DNA of 64,000 bases from Veillonella atypica KON (GTDB lineage: Bacteria; Bacillota; Negativicutes; Veillonellales; Veillonellaceae): contig NZ_PPDE01000010.1 of the NCBI RefSeq assembly GCF_002959915.1, positions 1 to 64,000 on the forward strand, in the 5' to 3' direction. A program made the translations under genes and the position numbers. Under the pieces are notes generated by a model. The model saw nothing but the letters and a program-made list of their open reading frames with translations, had not been told where the DNA came from and searched no databases. Below are positions 26,909 through 34,519 of this stretch, piece by piece; position 1 is the first letter of the stretch; each line of letters starts with the position of its first letter.

Positions 26909-27727
26909 CTATTTAACCGACCAAGATACCCATGCAACCGTATCCACTGTCTTATTATGAATTTTACCATCAATAGCACGCGGTTCAATGAGTTGTCTAA
27001 TTTCTCGCTTCATATCTTCCATGGTGCCCCACTCATTATTGTGGAGACGCATCGTGAAATAATCTACCGCTTTATCAAGGCTCATAACCTCTGTTTCGGG
27101 TACAGTTTTATACGTAACTTTCACATTATGACCTATCTCATGAATGGCATCTAAACATGCTTTCATCTTACCAGCCCACGGAAATGAATCTCGTCCGAAG
27201 AAATGTTCTGACAACATATCTACCGTTTCATCCATACGTTCACTAAACGCAATCCATAGACATGTATCATGGCTTGCATCATGCATGGCCCGTATATTCT
27301 CTACATCAAACATGATAGGACAAAAAATACTATACGCCAAATCAAAGGATTTATCCCAGCCTAATTTCTGCCTAGTTTCTTCAGACCATGGTGCAATATA
27401 TAGGCTCACATCAAGGCCTTCTTTATCTGCCAGTTGTTTTGCACCATGAATCATGCCATCGGACAAATCAATTCCCGTAGTTTTGTAACCTTCTCTAGCT
27501 AATCCAAGTGCATAATCACCAACACCACAACCAATGTCGAGAGCGGTACCACCAGCTGAAGGTAATAGATGTTCGTCCTTTAAAAATGAGAGAAAGTCAG
27601 TTACCTGTGCCTTACGATCTGCTCGATTATGTAGTTCTACGAAAAATTTAGATCGATTATTCCAGGCCGCTTGTTCATCGCGCCAATCATGGAGATCAAC
27701 GGATACTTCTTGTATTGTATTATTCAT
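26909..27727 (-). CDS. Class I SAM-dependent methyltransferase
   Basis: The 272-residue protein has motif I ALDIGCGVGDYALGLAREG near residue 62, followed by TTGIDLSDGMI, the acidic end of strand 2. FDLAYSIFCPIMFDVENI is motif IV. The substrate is unknown; the C-terminal part (VDYFTMRLHNNEWGTMEDMKREIRQLI) does not reveal it. It heads a three-gene operon with the YgbA-like and ECF genes. A long imperfect inverted repeat lies upstream. Confidence 0.85.
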   Translation of the reverse strand: MNNTIQEVSVDLHDWRDEQAAWNNRSKFFVELHNRADRKAQVTDFLSFLKDEHLLPSAGGTALDIGCGVGDYALGLAREGYKTTGIDLSDGMIHGAKQLADKEGLDVSLYIAPWSEETRQKLGWDKSFDLAYSIFCPIMFDVENIRAMHDASHDTCLWIAFSERMDETVDMLSEHFFGRDSFPWAGKMKACLDAIHEIGHNVKVTYKTVPETEVMSLDKAVDYFTMRLHNNEWGTMEDMKREIRQLIEPRAIDGKIHNKTVDTVAWVSWSVK

Positions 27728-27755
27728 ATTATATCCTCTACTATGATACTGTATA

Positions 27756-27888
27756 TGTGACTGTAAATATAGTTAACACAATATCCATATGGCCCTATCA
27801 TTCCAAATAGGCAGTTCAAATTTTGTATATGGATACTATATTTTCATTGTATATTATTCTCAATAAAATTTGTGTTACTATAGTCACA
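27756..27888. repeat. Long nested inverted repeat between two genes
   Basis: Outer arms include TGTGACT...ATAGTTAACACAA (from 27756) against TTGTGTTACTATAGTCACA (27869-27888 region). Inner arms are TATCCATAT (27782-27790) and ATATGGATA (27827-27835). The arms are imperfect and AT-rich, with no obvious U-run. It could be a small non-autonomous element or a strong structured terminator for the gene at 27933. Confidence 0.5.
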
Positions 27889-27932
27889 TTTACATATATT
27901 ATCTAAAGTATCGAATATCCTATTCTATATAT

Positions 27933-29249
27933 TTACATTGTATCGGATAAAATATATCGTATAGAACGTCCCTTGCCAATCTGTTTAAGTCGCCCCTTCT
28001 CCACTAATCGTCGTAACACTCTACCGCTCGTGGCCTGTGCTACTTTTAATTCTGTATCAACATCACTCCGTTTAATGCTTCCACAATCACGAACTAGATT
28101 AATGATCTGCTCTTCTTGCTGATAGCTAATTTTAGGTACATTGTGTTCAGATATAGGCTCATCGATATTGCAATTTGGTAATATTAATTTAAATGCATTA
28201 GTAGTCACAATAATTTGAGGTTTAACTGTTTTATTTTTATAGGCATCCATAATTTTTTGTAAGCCTGTCCCATAGGCTTCAATTAATTCTAACCGATAAA
28301 ATACATTAGCTAATTTGGGATTCCGGCACAATGAAAACCCATCTAATAAAATATCGTCTAAACTAGTTCTAGGTGGCAAACCGCCAAGCGATGTAAACTC
28401 AATACGATTATCATATATGCCTATGGTTGGACTGGCCATATATGAATAATCTCTATGAACTAGCATATTTAATAATGCTTCACGAATAGCAATCTGTGGA
28501 TAATCTCGTTTATCCTTTCTATGAAGCCCTTCAATAGTGGCTTTAACTGCATTTCGATTATCTATATACTCGTACGCTTCATATAATTGATCTAATAAGG
28601 CCCCTCTGATTTCACGCCTATCTCTAAAAATATATCCATCGGTTCCCTGAAATACTGCAATTTTCAACTCATGAGGACATTGATCAGACAATAGTAACCC
28701 CAGATTGGTATAAATATCATCAAATTCAGTAATTCCTAAGGTTCTTTTTTGCGGATCATTAAAGGCTAGAGTTTTATCATCAAATTCATGTTTTAACCGT
28801 TTAAATGTTAATTTTTGTTGTAAGGATCTAGCACTTTCGTAACTATCTCCGTCAGTATCGCGAATCATATCCTTAATTAACATATCACTAGCTGGCACAG
28901 AGGCGAAACCTTGTCGCACATATACACCACTAGGTTTTAATCCCTTACTATGAATATAATAAGGTCTTAACGTGCCACGTTGGACTGTAATTTTTAATAT
29001 ATTTTTATCATGCTCTACCAAATTATCGTAATGAATAAATGCAGTAATATCTGGCTTAATGGAATCTCGCACTAAATTACCTATTTTCAACATAAGAGCA
29101 TCACAATCATCTATACCTACAATATCGCCATTATCATCAATACCAACATAAATAGTACCACCATTAGTATTAGCAAAGGCAATAATCTCCTTACGAATAT
29201 CCGCTGTATATTCTCTTTTAAATTCTATTATTTCCGATTCTTTATACAT
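27933..29249 (-). CDS. AlbA_2 (Schlafen-type) domain ATP-binding protein
   Basis: The 438-residue protein begins ESEIIEFKREYTADIRKEIIAFANTNGGTIYVGIDDNGDIVGID, the classic AlbA_2 domain (formerly AAA_4). The middle contains QIAIREALLNMLVHRDYSY and GTGLQKIMDAY, as in predicted transcriptional regulators of this group. The end (EEQIINLVRDCGSIKRSDVDTELKVAQATSGRVLRRLVEKGRL) is a winged-helix DNA-binding segment. Such proteins are frequent in accessory regions and some act in defence. The 5' leader contains six TCTAA units right before the ribosome binding site, suggesting phase variation. Confidence 0.8.
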   Translation of the reverse strand: MYKESEIIEFKREYTADIRKEIIAFANTNGGTIYVGIDDNGDIVGIDDCDALMLKIGNLVRDSIKPDITAFIHYDNLVEHDKNILKITVQRGTLRPYYIHSKGLKPSGVYVRQGFASVPASDMLIKDMIRDTDGDSYESARSLQQKLTFKRLKHEFDDKTLAFNDPQKRTLGITEFDDIYTNLGLLLSDQCPHELKIAVFQGTDGYIFRDRREIRGALLDQLYEAYEYIDNRNAVKATIEGLHRKDKRDYPQIAIREALLNMLVHRDYSYMASPTIGIYDNRIEFTSLGGLPPRTSLDDILLDGFSLCRNPKLANVFYRLELIEAYGTGLQKIMDAYKNKTVKPQIIVTTNAFKLILPNCNIDEPISEHNVPKISYQQEEQIINLVRDCGSIKRSDVDTELKVAQATSGRVLRRLVEKGRLKQIGKGRSIRYILSDTM

Positions 29250-29261
29250 AAAAGCCTCCTT

Positions 29262-29291
29262 TCTAATCTAATCTAATCTAATCTAATCTAA
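29262..29291. repeat. Six tandem TCTAA units in the leader of the AlbA_2 gene
   Basis: Six perfect pentamers run from 29262 to 29291. In the gene's sense strand they lie between a TACAAT-like -10 (around 29295-29300) and the AAAGGAGG ribosome binding site. Slipped-strand changes would alter leader length but not the reading frame. Confidence 0.85.
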
Positions 29292-29350
29292 TCACATTGT
29301 ACTATTTTAATGATTAGAAAACAATATATTTCATTATTTCCCCATAATCA

Positions 29351-29402
29351 TCAAAAGGGACTATACCCACATGCAATATATTTGCATAAGGTATAGTCCC
29401 TT
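29351..29402 (-). terminator. Terminator of lemA-like gene
   Basis: Thirteen-bp perfect arms, AAGGGACTATACC at 29355-29367 with its complement at 29390-29402, followed by U-rich sequence on the minus strand (29351-29356). Confidence 0.8.
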
Positions 29403-29415
29403 ATAGTTAGATAAT

Positions 29416-30135
29416 TTATTTTTTATCATCTTGCTTAGTTTCTTCTGTATCTACAGATTTACCAAGCTCATTTTGTTTTAAAACTTGTTGTTCTAATTCT
29501 TCTACACTAGTTGGTTGTTCAGATTGTTCAGGTTTTTCTTGAGGTTTAAATTCAGCAGGTTTCTTATCGAATGTATCTCTAAGTTTATCAGTACCTTCTT
29601 TAGCTAAATTTTTGATAGCTTCAGGATCTGCACCGCTGAATGCTGCAAGAGCTTCTTCATTCTTAGGATCAAAGAAAGGCGCTTGTTTAAAGCCTAACAT
29701 AGCAGCTACGAATACCATTGGAATTTGCGCAATAGCACTGTTGTATTCTTTAACTTGGAAGTTATAGATTTCTCGTTTATTAGAAATGAAAGTTTCATTT
29801 TCACTAATCGCTTCTAAAAATTTACCATATTGACTATCGGCTTTTAACTCTGGGAATTGATTAGCTAACGCCGTAATATTTTGAACAGCCTTAGCCGTTG
29901 CACGTGCCATTTCCAAGAAATTATCAGACACCTTTAATTGAATAGATTTCTCATAATCGCCATATTCATCAACTAACCCAGAGTATTGATTGATAATAGC
30001 TACCTTTTTCTCATAGGCTACGATAATATTAGCACGAGCTTCTTTAATCTCTACAGTTAATTTTTGCAATGTATTATATTGCTTAATAAAGAAAATTACC
30101 AATGCTAATATCAGCAGAAATATTAATGAACTCAT
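29416..30135 (-). CDS. LemA-family membrane-anchored protein
   Basis: About 239 residues from the ATG at 30135 (MSSLIFLLILALVIFFIKQYNTLQKLTVEIKEA), preceded by GAGAGGA; 14 codons further upstream are open but lack a binding site. One N-terminal membrane helix is followed by long helices, with EARANIIVAYEKKVAIINQYSGLVDEYGDYE in the region conserved in LemA. The C-terminal tail (KPQEKPEQSEQPTSVEELEQQV) is acidic and probably disordered. The function of LemA proteins is poorly defined. A minus-strand TATAAT lies at 30210-30215, a likely promoter. Confidence 0.8.
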   Translation of the reverse strand: MSSLIFLLILALVIFFIKQYNTLQKLTVEIKEARANIIVAYEKKVAIINQYSGLVDEYGDYEKSIQLKVSDNFLEMARATAKAVQNITALANQFPELKADSQYGKFLEAISENETFISNKREIYNFQVKEYNSAIAQIPMVFVAAMLGFKQAPFFDPKNEEALAAFSGADPEAIKNLAKEGTDKLRDTFDKKPAEFKPQEKPEQSEQPTSVEELEQQVLKQNELGKSVDTEETKQDDKK

Positions 30136-30433
30136 ATAATCCTCTCTCCATATCTGTAATACTATAATGAAAACCAAACTAATATGAACAACATGAATAA
30201 TTTGGCAACATTATACCATATCAAATATATAACTGATATGAAATTTCATTCATGAAGTGCAAACTATAGAATACATTTCAGATATACCTTTACTCCATTT
30301 AGTAGTACGTTCATGTATGTCCATTCATTTTTCTCCTATTAATACATACAAATATCGCTTCAATGTTAACGATAAAAATTATTTCGTACACCACTTATAT
30401 TTATTATAATAAAGAAAAGGAGGACTTGAAAAT
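30136..30433. other. Divergent intergenic region between LemA-like and 30434 genes
   Basis: It holds likely -10 boxes for the two diverging genes (minus 30210-30215, plus 30405-30410). A 24-codon minus-strand frame at 30250-30324 has a GGAG upstream and encodes HERTTKWSKGISEM among other residues. It could be a tiny gene or a gene remnant; nothing else supports it. Confidence 0.4.
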
Positions 30434-30850
30434 ATGGGAACTTATATACTAATCCTAATGTTTGTATTAGTTGCTATTGCCGTGACATTTGCTACTTATA
30501 ACTTATCTATGATTAAATCCATGCCGCCTGAAGAACGTTATAAACTTCTCTATTTTAAAGATGATCAAGTCTCTATAGGCATTGGTTTAGTAAGAAGAAC
30601 CTATAAATTAAAAGATATTCGCGAAGTGCGTTTCTCTAAAGGGAAAAAATTCCGCAGCATGGGAAGTTGGGCCGGGAGAATGAAGATTTGCAAAATAAAT
30701 GGTAAGACAAGCCGTTGGATAGAATTTGATGGTACTGTCTATTACAAAAAAATGGTATATATATCTAACGAAGAAATTATTGATAAATCAATAGACATAC
30801 TCATGAAGGAATTTAGATCCAGAGGAATCCAGTGTAATAAATATAGATAG
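30434..30850 (+). CDS. Small membrane-anchored protein of unknown function
   Basis: The 138-residue protein has an N-terminal membrane helix (YILILMFVLVAIAVTFATY), then a basic soluble part with alternating strands (VSIGIGLVRRTYKLKDIREVRFSKGKKF, WIEFDGTVYYKKMVYIS) and a final helix. The soluble part resembles a small pleckstrin-like or PH-type domain in strand pattern, but this is a weak impression. AAAGGAGG precedes the ATG and a perfect terminator follows, so the gene is real. No family is recognised. Confidence 0.7.
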   Translation: MGTYILILMFVLVAIAVTFATYNLSMIKSMPPEERYKLLYFKDDQVSIGIGLVRRTYKLKDIREVRFSKGKKFRSMGSWAGRMKICKINGKTSRWIEFDGTVYYKKMVYISNEEIIDKSIDILMKEFRSRGIQCNKYR

Positions 30851-30861
30851 TAACATATAAA

Positions 30862-30891
30862 AACGGCTTCTCGAAATTTCGAGAAGCCGTT
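30862..30891. terminator. Perfect palindromic terminator of the gene at 30434
   Basis: Thirty bases form a perfect inverted repeat (AACGGCTTCTCGAAA at 30862-30876 and its complement). It sits between the convergent protein gene and tRNA gene. Confidence 0.8.
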
Positions 30892-30897
30892 AGCTAT

Positions 30898-30972
30898 TGG
30901 TGCGCCTAGCAGGATTCGAACCTGCGCACCCGGTTCCGGAGACCGGCGCTCTATCCCCTGAGCTATAGGCGC
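30898..30972 (-). tRNA. tRNA-Arg, anticodon CCG
   Basis: In minus sense the gene starts GCGCCTA and ends TAGGCGCA followed by an encoded CCA (30898-30900), giving a perfect seven-base acceptor stem. The D arm AGCTCAGGGGATAGAGC is normal. The anticodon arm CCGGT-CTCCGGA-ACCGG gives anticodon CCG, which reads CGG arginine codons. The T arm GCAGGTTCGAATCCTGC is canonical. Confidence 0.97.
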
Positions 30973-31099
30973 ATGTGTACTAAAGAATTATACCATATTA
31001 CAGCATGCTTCGATAGTATAAAGTATATTAGCACAAGGACATATAACATACGCCCCTATCATTAGCTAATCGATGAAATAATAATAGAGGCGTATTATT

Positions 31100-31558
31100 T
31101 TACATATTCTTTTTAATGACCTGTAAGAGTGCATCACAGCTACGACTGACATCATCATAGGTTTCGTCAAAGTTCCCCGTATACCAAGGATCCTTTACAT
31201 CTCGGCTTTCACCAACAAAGGTCATAGCCTTATGCACCTTATGATCCACATCATCACCGATAATACGACGTAAGTTTCGTGCATTATTTTCATCCATGAT
31301 GATGAGGTAATCAAATGTATGGTAATCATCTACAGTCACTTGGCGAGCCTTACGACGAGTATAAGGAATACCCATTTCATCTAATTTTTGTTTAGTCCCA
31401 TAATGGGTATCATTTCCTATCTCCTCACGAGATGTGGCAGCAGATTCGATATAAATAGAATCAGTCAAACCTGCCTCGTTAACGATATGCTTCATATAAA
31501 ACTCTGCCATCGTAGAACGACAAATATTTCCGTGACAGATAAATAAAACATTAACCAT
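31100..31558 (-). CDS. Low-molecular-weight protein-tyrosine phosphatase
   Basis: The 152-residue protein starts VNVLFICHGNICRSTMAEF, containing the CX5R phosphatase loop (CHGNICRS). The late general acid is VKDPWYTG. Length and motif placement are normal for the family. It dephosphorylates tyrosine on proteins. It lies 36 bases downstream of the flavoprotein gene and may be co-transcribed. No tyrosine kinase or capsule genes are nearby, so the partner is unknown. Confidence 0.92.
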   Translation of the reverse strand: MVNVLFICHGNICRSTMAEFYMKHIVNEAGLTDSIYIESAATSREEIGNDTHYGTKQKLDEMGIPYTRRKARQVTVDDYHTFDYLIIMDENNARNLRRIIGDDVDHKVHKAMTFVGESRDVKDPWYTGNFDETYDDVSRSCDALLQVIKKNM

Positions 31559-31594
31559 TATATCTCCTTTAACACCACACCAAGTGTCGAATTA

Positions 31595-32230
31595 TTAACG
31601 TACAAAGTTCGTAGATACATTTTTCTCTGTATCTGGATATGGCACACCTTGCTCCTTAGCTACCGCAAAACTACGCATCATCCAAATCATATTACGAGCC
31701 AAGTTACGCATGGTTTGCATGCCTTCTTCATCTTGCTTAGCATCCTCTGCTACTAGGCCGTGGCTAATATTCCAATACGTAGAGCCTGCAATTGGCATTT
31801 GAGAAATACCAAAATATTTATTAAGCACATCAAAGGATGCCGTTGTGCCACCACGACGAGCTACCGCAATGGATGCACCTGGTTTAAAGGCAAATGGATT
31901 TGGTGTTACATTTTCTGCACTGAAAAATACACGATCTAAAAAGGATAAAATACGACCACTTGGATGTGCATAGTATACAGGTGTTGCAAAGATAAAACCA
32001 TCTACATCTTTCGCTTTTTCTACGAAGGCATTTACATCATCATCTTTAAATACACATTCGCCATGTTCAAAACAATATCCACATTGAATACAATCACGAA
32101 TAGGCTTATTGCCAAGCTGAATGACCTCTGTCTCTACATTGGCTTCGCTGAATACCTTTTGTACCTCTTGTATAGCTTGCATAGTCGTACCATTTACATG
32201 GCTACTACCATTTACGATCAAAACTTTCAT
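31595..32230 (-). CDS. Flavodoxin-fold NAD(P)H-dependent oxidoreductase
   Basis: The 211-residue protein opens KVLIVNGSSHVNGTTMQAIQEV, an FMN-phosphate loop. CIQCGYCFEHGECVFKDDDVNAFVEKAKDVDGFIFATPVYYAHPSG is characteristic of the NADPH-dependent FMN reductase/iron-sulfur flavoprotein group. The cysteines CIQCGYC...C may bind metal or be redox-active. The substrate is unknown. It precedes the phosphatase gene on the same strand. Confidence 0.85.
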   Translation of the reverse strand: MKVLIVNGSSHVNGTTMQAIQEVQKVFSEANVETEVIQLGNKPIRDCIQCGYCFEHGECVFKDDDVNAFVEKAKDVDGFIFATPVYYAHPSGRILSFLDRVFFSAENVTPNPFAFKPGASIAVARRGGTTASFDVLNKYFGISQMPIAGSTYWNISHGLVAEDAKQDEEGMQTMRNLARNMIWMMRSFAVAKEQGVPYPDTEKNVSTNFVR

Positions 32231-32434
32231 ATTCTATTCTCCTAATTTTTACTTAAAAAATTGTATAAGCTCTAGTTTTTATATATTAGCATAGAAATGT
32301 GAATTTGTTAAATTAATAGATTTAGATGCCCGAATCCTCTTTTCAGAATTAAAGAAGATATAATTACACATTATCGCCGTAAAATATAGCCCTAGTACTT
32401 TCTAGTAAATAATTACTGATATCTTTTGTAGATA

Positions 32435-32475
32435 AGAGAAACATCGACTAGTTTACAACTAGTCGATGTTTCTCT
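32435..32475. terminator. Strong 19-bp hairpin after the DUF262 gene
   Basis: Perfect 19-bp arms (32435-32453 and 32457-32475) with a three-base loop, beginning AGAGAAACATCGACTAGTT. It is the probable terminator of the gene at 32510. The remainder of 32231-32509 shows no gene. Confidence 0.75.
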
Positions 32476-32509
32476 CTTCACAGCAAAATAATAACTAATT
32501 AATAAAATC

Positions 32510-34267
32510 TTACTCATCTTTTGAAATAGGGTATTCCCATATTTCTATCAATTTGTTCACCAATTGATTAGTTCTTGCTAATATTTCTTTTTCACCCCAT
32601 TGATTATATTTAATTAGACTATGACTAATTTTGATTGGAGTATGCCTGTAACCTATATTATTTCCCTGTTTATCTTTACAGTCTAATTTATCAATAAAAT
32701 ATTTATTCTGATATTCTGAATTATAACCAGTAAGTGTTAGATTACCAATTGTATGCAAGTATTTTTCATGAACCTCCTTATATTCACTGCCTAATTTTTG
32801 TTTCCAAGTTTTAGATAGACTTTGAGGCATAATATGTTCAATTGTATATTCATTAGTATTTATATGTTCCTTTCCCATACTATTTTCAATTTTATCCAAT
32901 AACATCTTAGTTCTAGTTGAATTCAATGAATATATTTTTAAAGTCTTAAGCGTTTCTTTAATTTCACTATCCTCAGGCACTCTTTGTGGCCAAGTTAACT
33001 CTTTTAAATTCTTTTTAAACGACTCCACCTTATTAGTTTCATATAAACTCTTTAACATTGAAATACAAACTGGTCCAGCAGTGTTTGTTGGTAGGGCACA
33101 AATTGTTCTACGCATCCAATAAGATTCAATAATTTTTAAAATTACTAATAAATCTTCTTCTGTTATCAACTTATTATCTCTGTCTGCAAGAAGTTTTAAA
33201 ATCACAGAGGTGATTTTCAACTGGCCTGTACGCCTTACATCATATAAAGCCTTTTGAATTTTATCACCTGTTTCAGATGCATCTAGCCATGCTTTATAAT
33301 ATTTCGAATATTTATATATCTCTTTTACTAATTCGTCTGTAATTACTACAGAACTATTTATTGTTGTAGTTTTTTCACGTTTATATTTATAATAATAATT
33401 TTTGAAAATATCATAATAATCACCTGTTAAGGTTTTTTGTAATACAGACGTCATATAGTAATTAAAAAATTTTTCAAATTGAGTCGTATCCCCAAATTGC
33501 ATATCAAGTTCTATTTCCATGGGATGCCAGTAATTATTATAAAGTGCTTCCTGCTTATCTGAGCTTACCGTCATTAACAAAAAATTTCTAATTTTATCTG
33601 CGACTGAAAGAGGCAGTCCTGTACTATTTACAGTCTCAAAAACCAATTGAGCATTATCTTCTGGCAAAATGCATATATCTACTAGCCGCAACTTCTTTAT
33701 ACCATTATATACAACTTGTGGATCTACTCCTTGCTTGCAAAATTCCCCCAATATGACATTATAATTATCAAAAATTTTACTCTTATCAATATCATCTGGT
33801 TTTTCTCTATTATTAATTAATTTTTTCCAAGCATAAGAGTCTTCCTTATTTAACTTAACTTTGTAATATAGCTCTCCAGCTTCATCCTCATTCAGCAAAT
33901 ACTTTCGAGAAATCTTATCAAGATTAGTTGCTGCTTTTTTATACTCCTCTAAATTATTCTTAAACTTTAAAGCTGTATAATCACCTAAAGCTAATAATAA
34001 AATCGAAATAGTTGTAAGCCGCTGTTGACCATCAATCACTAAATATTCTTTAACAGCTGATGCATGCATTGAACTATCTTTTGCAAGATATAATACAGAA
34101 CCAATAAAATGACAAGGTCTGCCTTCATCATTTGCAACTTTTATTATATCGTCCAATAACTTCAAACAATTTTCTTTTTTCCAACTATATTTACGCTGAT
34201 AAATAGGAACAGAAAATTGTGCTTCCGTACTTAAAAATTTGGTCAGCTCTGAATCCAAAGCTTTCAT
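32510..34267 (-). CDS. DUF262 and DUF1524 domain protein, GmrSD-like defence nuclease
   Basis: The 585-residue protein has an N-terminal DUF262 (GmrS-type) part: FSVPIYQRKYSWKKENCLKLLDDI and VIDGQQRLTTISILLLAL, with the DGQQR motif. The C-terminal DUF1524 (GmrD-type) part has YTIEHIMPQSLSKTWKQ and LHTIGNLTLTGYNSEYQN, an HNH-like nuclease site. In GmrSD the nucleotide-dependent S part and nuclease D part cut modified phage DNA; single-chain fusions are known. It is flanked by terminators, with no methylase nearby, which fits a stand-alone type IV-like system. Low GC and position beside other accessory genes suggest acquisition by transfer. Confidence 0.85.
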   Translation of the reverse strand: MKALDSELTKFLSTEAQFSVPIYQRKYSWKKENCLKLLDDIIKVANDEGRPCHFIGSVLYLAKDSSMHASAVKEYLVIDGQQRLTTISILLLALGDYTALKFKNNLEEYKKAATNLDKISRKYLLNEDEAGELYYKVKLNKEDSYAWKKLINNREKPDDIDKSKIFDNYNVILGEFCKQGVDPQVVYNGIKKLRLVDICILPEDNAQLVFETVNSTGLPLSVADKIRNFLLMTVSSDKQEALYNNYWHPMEIELDMQFGDTTQFEKFFNYYMTSVLQKTLTGDYYDIFKNYYYKYKREKTTTINSSVVITDELVKEIYKYSKYYKAWLDASETGDKIQKALYDVRRTGQLKITSVILKLLADRDNKLITEEDLLVILKIIESYWMRRTICALPTNTAGPVCISMLKSLYETNKVESFKKNLKELTWPQRVPEDSEIKETLKTLKIYSLNSTRTKMLLDKIENSMGKEHINTNEYTIEHIMPQSLSKTWKQKLGSEYKEVHEKYLHTIGNLTLTGYNSEYQNKYFIDKLDCKDKQGNNIGYRHTPIKISHSLIKYNQWGEKEILARTNQLVNKLIEIWEYPISKDE

Positions 34268-34406
34268 AATATTTCCCCTTTATTATATATACTTTCCCCA
34301 ATATAAAATATAACGTTTCATTTATTGTACTCCAAAATACGAAAAAATTCATCTTATTTACATTTTAGATATTACTACGACCAAAATTCTTATTTATAAC
34401 ATCAAT

Positions 34407-34447
34407 AAAAAAAAGGAATGAATCCGGTAATATACCAAATTCATTCC
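34407..34447 (-). terminator. Terminator of the autotransporter gene
   Basis: GGAATGAAT (34415-34423) pairs with ATTCATTCC (34439-34447), with additional inner pairing. Eight U follow on the minus strand (34407-34414). Confidence 0.75.
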
Positions 34448-34519
34448 CAAAAATTGTAACTTAATTTCTCTAAACAAGAAAATAGAGATAGAACTTATAG
34501 AGCAACTCTATTTATTCAA

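Noticed and set aside
30250-30324. A 24-codon frame on the minus strand with a GGAG upstream
   Set aside because: Too short and without recognisable family or terminator; kept only as a note in the intergenic entry.
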